Origin: an uncultured Geobacter sp.
Lineage (GTDB): Bacteria; Desulfobacterota; Desulfuromonadia; Geobacterales; CAIOGM01
Assembly: GCA_903857795.1 (NCBI GenBank)
Contig: CAIOGM010000088.1
Coordinates: 1 to 41,195 of the forward strand
DNA: 41,195 nt
Direction of reading: 5' to 3'
This document shows positions 16,705-24,838 of the stretch, piece by piece (position 1 is the first letter of the stretch; every line of letters begins with the position of its first letter). Under the pieces are notes generated by a model. That model saw only the letters and a list, made by a program, of their open reading frames with translations, was not told the DNA's origin and searched no databases. The position numbers and the translations under genes were made by a program.

Positions 16705-17991
16705 ATGGCAACAACATACACCGCCGATTTCGAAAAGGCGCTCCAGGTCGGACGCCCCCCCAACATCCAGGCGCTCTTCCCCAACTCCAAGGCCCTCATC
16801 GTCAGCGGCAAGGTCGTGGACCGGGCCATGCTGGCCAAGGGGAAGGCCGTCGCCATGGCCGCCAACGGTCGGAGCTACTTCGTCATCCGCGGCGCCCTCA
16901 TGGCGGCCCAGCGGGCCAACTCCCCCATCATCATCGAGATCGCCAAGTCCGAAGGGGGAAGAAGCTCCTACTGCGCCGTGAACTATTGGAACATGGCCCG
17001 CATCGTGGACGCCCTCTGCAACGAACTGGGAATCACCGTGCCGGTGGCCATCCACGCCGACCACTACGGCATCAAAAACGACAAGGATCTGGCAGAGGCC
17101 ATGGTTGAGGTTCCCACCATGTTCGAGGCAGGGATCACCTCCATAGCCATCGACGCCTCCCACCAGCCCGACGACAAGAATCTGCTGGCCAATATCGCCA
17201 TCAACCCCTGCATCCCAGCCTGGGCCTCCATCGAGACCGAAGTGGGAGAGATCAAGGGGAACAGCGGCCTCTCCACCGTCCCCGAGGCCAAGTTCCTCAT
17301 CCAGGGGTTGAACGCCCATGAGATCTACCCCGACTGGATCGCCCTCAACAACGGCACCTCCCACGGTTTGGAAGCCAGCGACGCCGGCATCCAGGTGGAG
17401 CTCACCGCCGGCATCCATCACGCCCTGGCCCCTTACAAACTGAGCGGCGCCCAGCACGGCACCTCCGGGAACAGCTCCGTACGTCTCAGAGAGATTGCCA
17501 ACCAGACTGCCACCACCAAGGCAAACGTGGCCACCGCCCTCCAGATGATCTCCTGGGGACTGGAAGTCAACGACTACGGCAATGCCCAGCTGGACGCCGA
17601 CGGCAACTTCATCAAGGTGCCCGGCGAAGGGATGACCGAAGAACTATGGGCGGAAGTGGTCGCCTACGCCACCGCCAAGGGGTGGAAAAAAGGTGATTAC
17701 AAGAGCCTCAACCTCCCCTTCGAAAACAAACTGCTGGCCCAGCCCAAGGCGATTCGGGATCGGATGGCCAAGCGGGTGGAAGAGTTCGTCTACAAGATGT
17801 TGACCGAGGTCTTCAACGCACGGGACACCGCCCCCCTGGGAATCGCCGCCATCCTCAAGGCAAACTCTTATGATCTCGGCCCCAAGGGGAGTCTCCTGGA
17901 AGATCCGGCCTACTGGACCAAGGAGCAGATCATCGAGCGGGCCAAGCAGCTGGACGGCGACAAGGGCGCCACCGGGAACTTCGACGACTAG
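16705..17991 (+). CDS. Class II fructose-bisphosphate aldolase
   Basis: This zinc-dependent aldolase (428 residues) reversibly splits fructose 1,6-bisphosphate into glyceraldehyde 3-phosphate and dihydroxyacetone phosphate. In an organism living on small acids it would mainly serve gluconeogenesis. AIHADHYG (115-122) carries the catalytic Asp119 and the Zn ligand His120. ETEVGEIKGNSG holds a further active-site region, and the His residues in NGTSHG and AQHGTSG match the remaining Zn/phosphate-binding positions. It is longer than the 350-360 residues of the E. coli FbaA type. AAGGAG lies eight bases before the ATG. A terminator follows at 18014. Confidence 0.92.
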   Translation: MATTYTADFEKALQVGRPPNIQALFPNSKALIVSGKVVDRAMLAKGKAVAMAANGRSYFVIRGALMAAQRANSPIIIEIAKSEGGRSSYCAVNYWNMARIVDALCNELGITVPVAIHADHYGIKNDKDLAEAMVEVPTMFEAGITSIAIDASHQPDDKNLLANIAINPCIPAWASIETEVGEIKGNSGLSTVPEAKFLIQGLNAHEIYPDWIALNNGTSHGLEASDAGIQVELTAGIHHALAPYKLSGAQHGTSGNSSVRLREIANQTATTKANVATALQMISWGLEVNDYGNAQLDADGNFIKVPGEGMTEELWAEVVAYATAKGWKKGDYKSLNLPFENKLLAQPKAIRDRMAKRVEEFVYKMLTEVFNARDTAPLGIAAILKANSYDLGPKGSLLEDPAYWTKEQIIERAKQLDGDKGATGNFDD

Positions 17992-18013
17992 ACAGAAACC
18001 AGCCGAATAACGA

Positions 18014-18037
18014 GGGGGGCTTTAGAGCCCCCCTTTT
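18014..18037 (+). terminator. Rho-independent terminator after the aldolase gene
   Basis: GGGGGGCT and AGCCCCCC form an 8-bp GC stem around TTAG, followed by TTTT. It is 22 nt after the aldolase stop. Confidence 0.9.
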
Positions 18038-18055
18038 CGTATCAGTAGAGAACTC

Positions 18056-18883
18056 ATGAATCAGACCGACCTCACCCGACTCCGTGACTGGTTTACCCCC
18101 TTCTGCGCCGTGTATAGCCGCGATGCCGACGATGAGGCGCGCCGCAACTATCTCCTCAAGGAGCACCATACCCACCGGGTGGCCGAGGCGGCCAGAACCA
18201 TCGCCGCCGACCAGGGGCTCACCGGCAATGACCTGCTCCTGGCGGAGAGCATCGGGCTGCTCCACGACGTGGGGCGGTTCCCCCAGTACCGGGAATTCAG
18301 GACCTTCAGGGACAGCGATTCGGTGAATCATGCGGGGCGCAGCGTCCGGGTCATGGTCGAGGAGCGGCTCCTGCGCCACCTCCCCCGAGAAGAGCAGCGG
18401 CTTATCATTAGAAGTGTAGCGCTCCACAACGTCTACCGGATTCCGGCATTTCTCGATGAACGGGAGAGCCTCTTTCTCCGCCTGATCCGCGATGCGGACA
18501 AGCTGGACATCTGGCGGGTGTTCCTGGAATATTACGCGCTTCCCGAGGAGGAACGGGCTTCGGCCGTGGGACTCGGCTTTCCCGACCGTCCCGGCTGTTC
18601 ACCCCGGATCCTCGACGCCATCACCAGGGAAGAGATGATCAACCTGGCGGAGGTGAAGAGCCTCAACGATTTCAAGCTGCTGCAGCTCTCCTGGATCTTC
18701 GATCTCAACTTCGGCGCCACCCGCCGGCTGTTCCGGGAGCGGGGATACCTGGAACGATTCGCCGCGGCCCTCCCCCCCCATGAGGAGGTCAAGCTGGCCC
18801 TCTCCCTCCTCGCCTCTCATCTGGAGCGCTCCGCCGCCACCGAAGCGACCGTCACTTCAGGAGGAGCCGCGTGGATACGGTAG
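18056..18883 (+). CDS. HD-domain phosphohydrolase
   Basis: This 275-residue cytoplasmic metal-dependent phosphohydrolase of the HD superfamily has an unknown substrate. The ligands are visible in order: His in EHHTHRVAEAA (about 38-40), the HD pair in LLHDVGRFPQ (about 68-71), His in SVALHNVYR, and Asp in RDADKLDIWR. No second signalling domain is present. The ribosome-binding site before ATG 18056 is weak. Its last codons overlap the GTG of the next gene by 13 nt, so translation of the two is probably coupled. Nucleotide or cyclic-dinucleotide turnover are possibilities only. Confidence 0.85.
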   Translation: MNQTDLTRLRDWFTPFCAVYSRDADDEARRNYLLKEHHTHRVAEAARTIAADQGLTGNDLLLAESIGLLHDVGRFPQYREFRTFRDSDSVNHAGRSVRVMVEERLLRHLPREEQRLIIRSVALHNVYRIPAFLDERESLFLRLIRDADKLDIWRVFLEYYALPEEERASAVGLGFPDRPGCSPRILDAITREEMINLAEVKSLNDFKLLQLSWIFDLNFGATRRLFRERGYLERFAAALPPHEEVKLALSLLASHLERSAATEATVTSGGAAWIR

Positions 18884-20172
18884 TCCTGGAACTCTGCCTC
18901 ATCGCCCTCCTCATCGTCATCCACGGTTTCTTCTCCTGCGCCGAATTCGCCATCATCTCCATCCGCAAGAGCCGGATCGCCCACCTCACCGCCGCCGGTG
19001 ATGAGCGGGCGGAAATCATCGGCAAGCTGCAGAAGGATCCGAACCGGCTCCTGGCCACGGTGCAGATCGGGATCACCATCGTCGGCTCCACCGCCTCGGC
19101 CGTGGGGGGGATCATCGCCGTGGAGCATCTCAAGCCGCTCCTCGTCGCCTCCCCCTACCCCTTCCTCAGCCACTCCGCCGAACCGGTGGCGGTGACGGTG
19201 ATGGTCTCCCTGGTCTCGTACCTCCTCCTGATCCTGGGGGAGCTGGTCCCCAAGTCCCTGGGGCTCCAGTACGCCGATCCTCTGGCGCTCCGGGTGGCCC
19301 GTCCCATCGCCCTCTTCGCCCGACTGGCGGGGGTCGTGGTCTCGTTCCTGACGGTCTCCAGCCGGGCGGTCTTCGCCCTCCTCCGGATCAAGGGGGAGAA
19401 CAAGACCTTCATCACCCGGGAAGAGGTCCAGCATATGGTGGCCGAGGGGCACGAGACCGGGGTCTTCAGCGCCACCGAGCAGGAGTACATCAAGAACATC
19501 TTCGACTTTACCCACACCAGCGTCCGCGAGGTGATGGTTCCCCGGACCCGGATGGTGGCCCTCAACCTGGAGCTGTCAGCGGCCGAGCTGGTAAAGACGG
19601 TGACGGACAACATGTACTCCCGCTACCCGGTCTATCGGGGGGATATCGAGGAGATCGCCGGCTTCATCCTCGGCAAGGATCTCCTGGGGAGGACGGTGAC
19701 CGATCCCGGCTTCGATATCGCGTCAATCGTCCGTCCGCCCCACTTTGTCCCCGAGGGGAAGAAGGTCAACGAGCTGCTCAAGGAGATGCAGCGGATGAAG
19801 CTTCACATGGCGCTGGTGGTGGACGAATACGGCGGGATCAGCGGGGTGGTGACCACCGAGGACCTGCTGGAGGAGTTGGTGGGAGAGATCGAGGACGAAC
19901 ACGACGCCGAGGAGCCGAGCCGCCTCGTGACCCTCCCCGACGGAAGCATCCTGGCCGACGCCCTCATCTCCATCTATGATCTGGAAGAGCCGCTGAACAT
20001 CTCGCTGAACCACGACCTCCCCTACGACACCGTCGCCGGGCTGATCCTGGACGCTCTGGGGAGGTTTCCCCGGAAGGGGGAGAAGGTGGAGTGGCAGGGG
20101 TACGTCATCACCTGTGAAGAGGTGACCCGCACCGGTATCGTGAGGGTCAGAATTGAGAGGATAGGTCCTTAG
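18871..20172 (+). CDS. Hemolysin-family CNNM/CBS/CorC_HlyC membrane protein
   Basis: This 433-residue protein has an N-terminal CNNM transmembrane domain of about four helices (starting [24 protein letters not shown], then [15 protein letters not shown] and [14 protein letters not shown]). Two CBS domains cover about 200-330 ([52 protein letters not shown]). A C-terminal CorC_HlyC domain starts near 345. Homologues are linked to Mg2+ or Co2+ efflux, and the name hemolysin is historical. The start is GTG with GGAGGAG upstream, inside the HD gene. A repeat-rich region separates it from the convergent terC. Confidence 0.92.
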   Translation: MDTVVLELCLIALLIVIHGFFSCAEFAIISIRKSRIAHLTAAGDERAEIIGKLQKDPNRLLATVQIGITIVGSTASAVGGIIAVEHLKPLLVASPYPFLSHSAEPVAVTVMVSLVSYLLLILGELVPKSLGLQYADPLALRVARPIALFARLAGVVVSFLTVSSRAVFALLRIKGENKTFITREEVQHMVAEGHETGVFSATEQEYIKNIFDFTHTSVREVMVPRTRMVALNLELSAAELVKTVTDNMYSRYPVYRGDIEEIAGFILGKDLLGRTVTDPGFDIASIVRPPHFVPEGKKVNELLKEMQRMKLHMALVVDEYGGISGVVTTEDLLEELVGEIEDEHDAEEPSRLVTLPDGSILADALISIYDLEEPLNISLNHDLPYDTVAGLILDALGRFPRKGEKVEWQGYVITCEEVTRTGIVRVRIERIGP

Positions 20173-20265
20173 GTTCGGGGTTCAGGGTTCGGGGTTCAGG
20201 GTTCGGGGTTCAGGGTTATGAATATTGAACCTTGAACATAGAACCTTGAACATAGAACCTTGAAC
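20172..20265. repeat. Two 14-bp tandem repeat arrays facing each other
   Basis: GGTTCGGGGTTCAG occurs three times at 20172-20213. AACCTTGAACATAG occurs two and a half times at 20228-20265. The second array is nearly the inverse of the first (GTTCAAGGTTC against GTTCAGGGTTC), so a transcript could fold into a long stem with G-U pairs. It lies between the convergent CNNM and terC genes and could terminate both. Confidence 0.85.
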
Positions 20266-20267
20266 AG

Positions 20268-21170
20268 TTATTTTTTCGCCATGGACAGGAGGATGGAGAG
20301 GGAGAGGACTGTTACCATGACCACCAGGGAGTAGGAGGTCGGGATATGCCAGAGATCGGCAACCAGCATCTTGACCCCCACGAAAGCCAGGATGAAAGAG
20401 ATGCCGAACTTGAGGTAGACGAACAGCCCCATGGCGCCGGAGAGCAGAAAAAAGAGCGCCCGAAGCCCCATGATGGCGAAGACGTTGGAGGTGTAGACGA
20501 TGAACGGGTCACGAGTGACGGAAAAGATCGCCGGGATCGAGTCGAGGGCAAAGATGACGTCGGTGCTCTCCACCACCAGGAGGGTCAGAAAGAGCGGCGT
20601 GGCGTGGCGAGCCCCCTCCTTCATGATGAAGAACCGGTCGTTCCTGATATAGGGGGTCACAGGGTAGAGCCTGCGGGCTAACCGGACCAGGAGGTTGTGC
20701 TCCGGTTCGATCTTCTCCTCACCGCCGAAGGCCATCTTCACCGCGGTGATCACGAGGATCACCCCGAAGAGGTATATCATCCAGGAGAAGGCGTTCAACA
20801 GCTCCACGCCGAGAAAGATGAAGAGCCCCCGCATGATCAGGGCGCCAATGATCCCCCACTTGAGGATCTTCGGCTGGTAGAGCCGCTCCACCTTGAAGTA
20901 GGAGAAGATCATGATGAAGACGAAGAGGTTGTCCACCGAGAGCGACTTCTCGATGAGATAGCCGGTAAAAAACTCCACCCCCTGCCGGCTCCCCAGGTAG
21001 CGGTAGACACCGGCATTGAAGAGCATCGCCAGGGCGAACCAGATACCGGTCCAGGCAAAGGCTTCGCGGAAGGAGATCTCGTGACTCTTCCGGCTCAGCC
21101 CGAGGTCGATGGTGATCATGACGGTCATGAGCAGCCCGAAGGCTCCCCAGAGTACAAGATGGTTGTCCAC
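20268..21170 (-). CDS. TerC family integral membrane protein
   Basis: This 300-residue polytopic protein has about nine helices. The TerC signatures are ACIDIC-type IEKSLSVDNLFVFIMIFSYF (about 74-93) and VVESTDVIFALDSIPAIF (about 199-216). The acidic residues within membrane segments are characteristic. Family members such as Alx and YkoY are implicated in manganese export or metal loading of secreted proteins. The start is GTG with AAGGAG five bases upstream. There is no room for a manganese riboswitch, because the ABC gene begins within about 30-50 nt on the other strand. Confidence 0.92.
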   Translation of the reverse strand: MDNHLVLWGAFGLLMTVMITIDLGLSRKSHEISFREAFAWTGIWFALAMLFNAGVYRYLGSRQGVEFFTGYLIEKSLSVDNLFVFIMIFSYFKVERLYQPKILKWGIIGALIMRGLFIFLGVELLNAFSWMIYLFGVILVITAVKMAFGGEEKIEPEHNLLVRLARRLYPVTPYIRNDRFFIMKEGARHATPLFLTLLVVESTDVIFALDSIPAIFSVTRDPFIVYTSNVFAIMGLRALFFLLSGAMGLFVYLKFGISFILAFVGVKMLVADLWHIPTSYSLVVMVTVLSLSILLSMAKK

Positions 21171-21201
21171 AAAGGCTCCTTACAGGCAATGGTGGCGGCA
21201 A

Positions 21202-22239
21202 GTGTCCTACGCTCAAAGGATTTTGTCAATCATTTCATCCGGCAGAGCTCTGCGGGGCGCCCCGGAGCAGCAGGGCGCCGAAGCGTCCGCGACTGATTTC
21301 CCCGGTATCGCCGTCTCACTCCGTGACCTGGAGAAACGGTTCGGCGACTTCACGGCCGTGGACCGGATCTCCCTGGAGGTGCGCAAAGGAGAGATCTTCG
21401 GCTTCCTCGGCCCCAACGGCGCGGGAAAGTCGACTACCATCCGGATGCTCTGCGGCATCATCACCCCCACCGGCGGGAGCGGCTCCGTGGCAGGGTTCGA
21501 TATCGTCCGGGAGCCGGAGGCGATAAAACGGAACATCGGTTACATGAGCCAGAAATTTTCCCTCTACGAGGAGCTGACCGTTGAGGAGAACATCGACTTC
21601 TACGGCGGGATCTACCGGATCCCGGCTCAGAAGAGAGAGGCGCGCAAGGAGTGGGTCCTGGCCATGGCCGGGCTCACCCACCGCCGAAGCAGCAAGAGCG
21701 GCACCCTCTCCGGTGGCTTGAAGCAGCGTCTGGCCCTGGGGTGCGCCATCCTCCACGAACCTCCGGTCATCTTCCTGGACGAGCCGACCTCCGGCGTCGA
21801 TCCGGTGAGCCGGAGGAACTTTTGGGAGCTGATCCACCTCCTGGCCGGCGAAGGGGTCACCGTCTTCGTAACAACCCACTACCTGGACGAGGCCGAATAC
21901 TGCGACCGGCTCGCCCTCATCTACCGGGGGGAGATCATCGCCATGGGAACCCCGGAGGAGCTCAAGAGCGGCGCCATGACCGAGAGCGTCATCGAGGTGG
22001 TCTGCGACCGCCCCCAGGAGCTCCTGGAGAGGATCGAGCTCCTGGAGGGGGTCCGTTCCGCCGCTCTCTTCGGCAGAGGGGTGCATATCATCGCCGACGG
22101 CGCCACCACTCTCAGAGGAATCGACGACCTCCTGGCTGAGAACGGGCGGAACTCCCCTCCCGCAGAGATCGTCACCCCGTCATTGGAGGAGCTCTTCGTC
22201 TCGCTCATCGAGGCGCGGGACCGGCAGGAGCAACGGTAA
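21202..22239 (+). CDS. ABC transporter ATP-binding protein (drug/Na+ efflux type), no adjacent permease
   Basis: This is an ATPase subunit of about 345 residues. Walker A is GPNGAGKST (about 70-78), the Q-loop region is YMSQKFSLYEELTVEEN, the signature is LSGGLKQRLALG, and Walker B is VIFLDEPTSGVDP with a following H-loop TTHYLDEAEYCD. The profile is that of CcmA/NatA-like exporters, which normally sit next to ABC-2 permease genes. Here the next gene encodes a prohibitin-like protein instead. The start is uncertain: GTG 21202 has a weak GGTGG upstream, TTG 21223 is an alternative, and an ATG at 21109 would run through terC. The partner permease must lie elsewhere or has been lost. Confidence 0.88.
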   Translation: MSYAQRILSIISSGRALRGAPEQQGAEASATDFPGIAVSLRDLEKRFGDFTAVDRISLEVRKGEIFGFLGPNGAGKSTTIRMLCGIITPTGGSGSVAGFDIVREPEAIKRNIGYMSQKFSLYEELTVEENIDFYGGIYRIPAQKREARKEWVLAMAGLTHRRSSKSGTLSGGLKQRLALGCAILHEPPVIFLDEPTSGVDPVSRRNFWELIHLLAGEGVTVFVTTHYLDEAEYCDRLALIYRGEIIAMGTPEELKSGAMTESVIEVVCDRPQELLERIELLEGVRSAALFGRGVHIIADGATTLRGIDDLLAENGRNSPPAEIVTPSLEELFVSLIEARDRQEQR

Positions 22240-22273
22240 ATAACCCAACTGTTACCCCAAGGAGGTACATACC

Positions 22274-23179
22274 ATGGCACAAGACATTCAGCAGGTCGTC
22301 GGTCTATTGAAAGGAAGGGGCAAGTGGTTCTTGCTACTGTTCATTATCCTCTTCGCGTTACCCATCGCCAAGGGATCGCTGATCAACTGGCGGGTCATCG
22401 AACCGGGCTACACGGGGATAAAGATCAATCGACTCATTAACCGTGGGGTGACTCGCGAAGACATCGTGACCGGGTTCGTCTTCTACAACCCGATCCAATC
22501 AGCCGTGGTGGTCTACCCCACCTTCATCCAGAGGGTCGCCTGGACCCAGGATATCCATGAAGGATCACCCCGGAATGAACAGTTGACCTTCAACACGAAG
22601 GATTCCGTCCCGGTGGATATCGATGTCGCCGTCAGTTATCAACTGGAGTCGTCCCGTGTCCCCGAGTTTTATACGAAGTTTCGCGCGGACAGGATCGACT
22701 CGTTCACCCACGGCTTTCTCCGCGACACCACCAGAAACATCGTGGCGCAGATCGGTTCCGAATATACCTTCGACGACATCAACGGCGCGAGGAAGGAGGA
22801 GTTTCTCGCCCGGGTCGGCAAGGACCTGGGTGATAACGTGAAGTCCTATGGGGTCATTGTCCAGCAGTTCGGTCTGATCGGCAGTCTCCGCCCTCCCAAG
22901 GCGCTCCTCGAAGCGGTCAACTCCAAGACCCAGGCGATTCAGAAGAGCATCCAGGTAGAGAATGAAGTCCGTCAGGCGGAAGCGGAGGCGAAGAAGAAGA
23001 TCGCCATCGCCAACGGTGAAGCTGCCGCCAACCGCGCCTTGGCCTCCTCCCTGGATCCCAAGCTCCTCGAATGGGAAAAATTGCAGATAATGCGGCAGCA
23101 GATCGCCAAGTGGGACGGCAAGATGCCGGGGGTCATGGGGGGAGGCAACATGCTCCTCAATCTCCCGGCGCCCAAATAG
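22274..23179 (+). CDS. SPFH/prohibitin family membrane protein
   Basis: This 301-residue protein has one N-terminal helix (about 17-34, WFLLLFIILFALPIAKG) followed by an SPFH/Band-7 domain (VIEPGYTGIKINRL through SYGVIVQQFGLIGSLRPP). A charged coiled-coil segment follows (VENEVRQAEAEAKKKIAIANGEAAANRAL). The C-terminus is short. Prohibitin-like proteins form large ring assemblies on membranes and modulate proteases or microdomains. A strong AAGGAGG sits upstream of the ATG. Which strand side it faces and what it scaffolds cannot be read from the sequence. Confidence 0.9.
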   Translation: MAQDIQQVVGLLKGRGKWFLLLFIILFALPIAKGSLINWRVIEPGYTGIKINRLINRGVTREDIVTGFVFYNPIQSAVVVYPTFIQRVAWTQDIHEGSPRNEQLTFNTKDSVPVDIDVAVSYQLESSRVPEFYTKFRADRIDSFTHGFLRDTTRNIVAQIGSEYTFDDINGARKEEFLARVGKDLGDNVKSYGVIVQQFGLIGSLRPPKALLEAVNSKTQAIQKSIQVENEVRQAEAEAKKKIAIANGEAAANRALASSLDPKLLEWEKLQIMRQQIAKWDGKMPGVMGGGNMLLNLPAPK

Positions 23180-23198
23180 AGTGCGTCCATACGGTTCC

Positions 23199-23223
23199 GG
23201 TTCCCACGCTGGAGCAGGGAACC
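23199..23223. repeat. REP-like hairpin (degenerate copy)
   Basis: GGTTCCC and GGGAACC flank a centre CACGCTGGAGC-like. This matches the GTTCCCACGCT hairpins of the tandem repeat at 40829-41195. It lies between the prohibitin-like gene and larE. Confidence 0.7.
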
Positions 23224-23246
23224 ATGAGAAGAGAGAAGGAGCGTGA

Positions 23247-24065
23247 ATGAAGCGCAGTATTGAGCAGAAACGGGCACTGTTGGAACAGCTCCTCCGGGAG
23301 ATGGGGGGCTGCGTCATCGGGTTTTCCGGCGGCGTCGATTCGACCCTCCTCTTTAGCGTGGCCGCCGGCGTCCTGGGCGACCGGGCCCTGGCGGTGACCG
23401 CCACCTCCGAGACCTACCCGGAACGGGAACTCCGCGAGGCCGAAAACCTGGCGCAGAGCCTGGGGGGGCGACACCGGGTCATCGTCTCCGAGGAGCTGGA
23501 GATTCCCGGCTTCACCCAAAACCCGGTTGACCGCTGCTACCACTGCAAGAAAGAGCTGTTCGGGAAGCTCTGTGCCATCGCCGCGGCCGAGGGGATTCCG
23601 GTGGTGGTGGACGGGAGCAACCTGGACGACCGGAGCGACTACCGCCCCGGCAAACGGGCCCTGGCTGAGCTGGGGGTCAGGAGCCCCCTGGAGGAGGCCG
23701 GCTTCACCAAGGCCGACATCCGGGAGCTCTCCCGGGAGCTGGGGCTCCCCACCTGGGACAAGCCGGCCTTTGCCTGCCTCTCCTCCCGGTTCCCCTACGG
23801 CGACGAAATCACCCGGGAGAAGGTGACTCAGGTGGGACGGGCCGAGGAGAGCCTCCGGGAGCTGGGGCTGCGGATTCTCCGGGTCCGGCACCACGGCGAC
23901 GTGGCCCGGATCGAGCTGGGGGAGGAGGAGTTTTCCCTGGCGGTGACCACCCTCCGCGAGGAGGTGGTGAGCCGGGTGAAGGGGGCAGGCTACGCCTATG
24001 TCTCCCTGGATCTCCAGGGGTATCGGACCGGCGCCATGAACGAAGTGATCGAGATGCGCCCATGA
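23247..24065 (+). CDS. larE: Nickel-pincer cofactor biosynthesis protein LarE
   Basis: LarE is an ATP-using sulfur transferase. It activates the carboxylate of the LarB product by adenylylation and adds sulfur, on the way to the nickel-pincer nucleotide cofactor used by lactate racemase and related enzymes. The 272-residue protein has the PP-loop SGGVDST (27-33). C97 and C100 lie in RCYHCKKELF, and C177 lies in PAFACLSSRFPYG. The last aligns with the sulfur-donating cysteine region. Some LarE proteins donate their own cysteine sulfur and others use a three-cysteine iron-sulfur site. The C97/C100/C177 set fits the second class by inference. AAGGAG precedes the ATG. It overlaps larB by ATGA. 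Confidence 0.93.
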   Translation: MKRSIEQKRALLEQLLREMGGCVIGFSGGVDSTLLFSVAAGVLGDRALAVTATSETYPERELREAENLAQSLGGRHRVIVSEELEIPGFTQNPVDRCYHCKKELFGKLCAIAAAEGIPVVVDGSNLDDRSDYRPGKRALAELGVRSPLEEAGFTKADIRELSRELGLPTWDKPAFACLSSRFPYGDEITREKVTQVGRAEESLRELGLRILRVRHHGDVARIELGEEEFSLAVTTLREEVVSRVKGAGYAYVSLDLQGYRTGAMNEVIEMRP

Positions 24066-24838
24066 ACGCCGACCGGCTCAGGGAGTTGGTGGAACAGCAC
24101 AGAAACGGCGACATCGACACCGACGAGTTGATGGGGGTGCTGAAGGTGCTCCCCTTCGAAGATCTGGGGTTCGCCCGGATCGACCACCACCGCCGGCTCA
24201 GGAACGGCCACCCCGAGGTGATCTACGGCGAGGGGAAGAGCCCGGAGCAGGCGGCGATCATCTTCCAGCGGCTGGCGCTCCAGAACGGCAACGTCCTCTG
24301 CACCCGGGCCACCAGCGATATGGCCGGGGCGATCCGCTCTGTCGAGCCCCTGGCGCGGTATCACCCGCTCTGCCGGATCGTGGAGCTGCGGCGAAGCGTC
24401 GCCGCAGGGGAGGGGCTGGTAGTGGTCGCCACCGGCGGCACCTCCGACATCCCGGTGGCCGAAGAGGCGGCCATAGTCCTCGAATCCTTCGGGAGCCGGG
24501 TGGAGCGGCTCTTCGACGTGGGGGTTGCCGGCATCCACCGGCTTCTGGCCCACACCGACCTGATCCGGCAGGCCAACTGCGTCATCGCCGTGGCCGGTAT
24601 GGAGGGGGCGCTCCCATCGGTCATCGGCGGCCTCGTGGAGGTGCCGGTCATCGCCGTCCCCACCTCCATCGGCTACGGCGCGAGTTTCGGCGGAGTAACG
24701 GCGCTATTGGCCATGCTCAACTCCTGCGCCAGCGGGGTCAGCGTGGTAAATATCGACAACGGCTTCGGCGCCGCCTGCCAGGCGGATATGATCAACAAGC
24801 TGGCCGTCAGGGGCCGGGGAAGGGAGAGCGCTCCATGA
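24062..24838 (+). CDS. larB: Nickel-pincer cofactor biosynthesis protein LarB
   Basis: LarB carboxylates nicotinic acid adenine dinucleotide at C5 of the pyridinium ring and hydrolyses the phosphoanhydride. This supplies the dicarboxylated mononucleotide that LarE thiolates. The 258-residue protein has a small N-terminal region and a PurE-like domain from about residue 115 (VVVATGGTSDIPVAEEAA, then VIAVAGMEGALPSVIGGL, then PTSIGYGASFGGVTALLAMLNSCASG). The length is normal. It is coupled to larE and larC by ATGA overlaps on both sides. Confidence 0.94.
   Translation: MNADRLRELVEQHRNGDIDTDELMGVLKVLPFEDLGFARIDHHRRLRNGHPEVIYGEGKSPEQAAIIFQRLALQNGNVLCTRATSDMAGAIRSVEPLARYHPLCRIVELRRSVAAGEGLVVVATGGTSDIPVAEEAAIVLESFGSRVERLFDVGVAGIHRLLAHTDLIRQANCVIAVAGMEGALPSVIGGLVEVPVIAVPTSIGYGASFGGVTALLAMLNSCASGVSVVNIDNGFGAACQADMINKLAVRGRGRESAP

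Noticed and set aside
20172-20265. CRISPR array
   Set aside because: Repeats are 14 bp and directly adjacent without spacers, and no cas genes are present.
21171-21260. Manganese (yybP-ykoY) riboswitch before terC
   Set aside because: This family is often upstream of TerC genes, but the gap to the divergent ABC gene is too short and no such fold is apparent.
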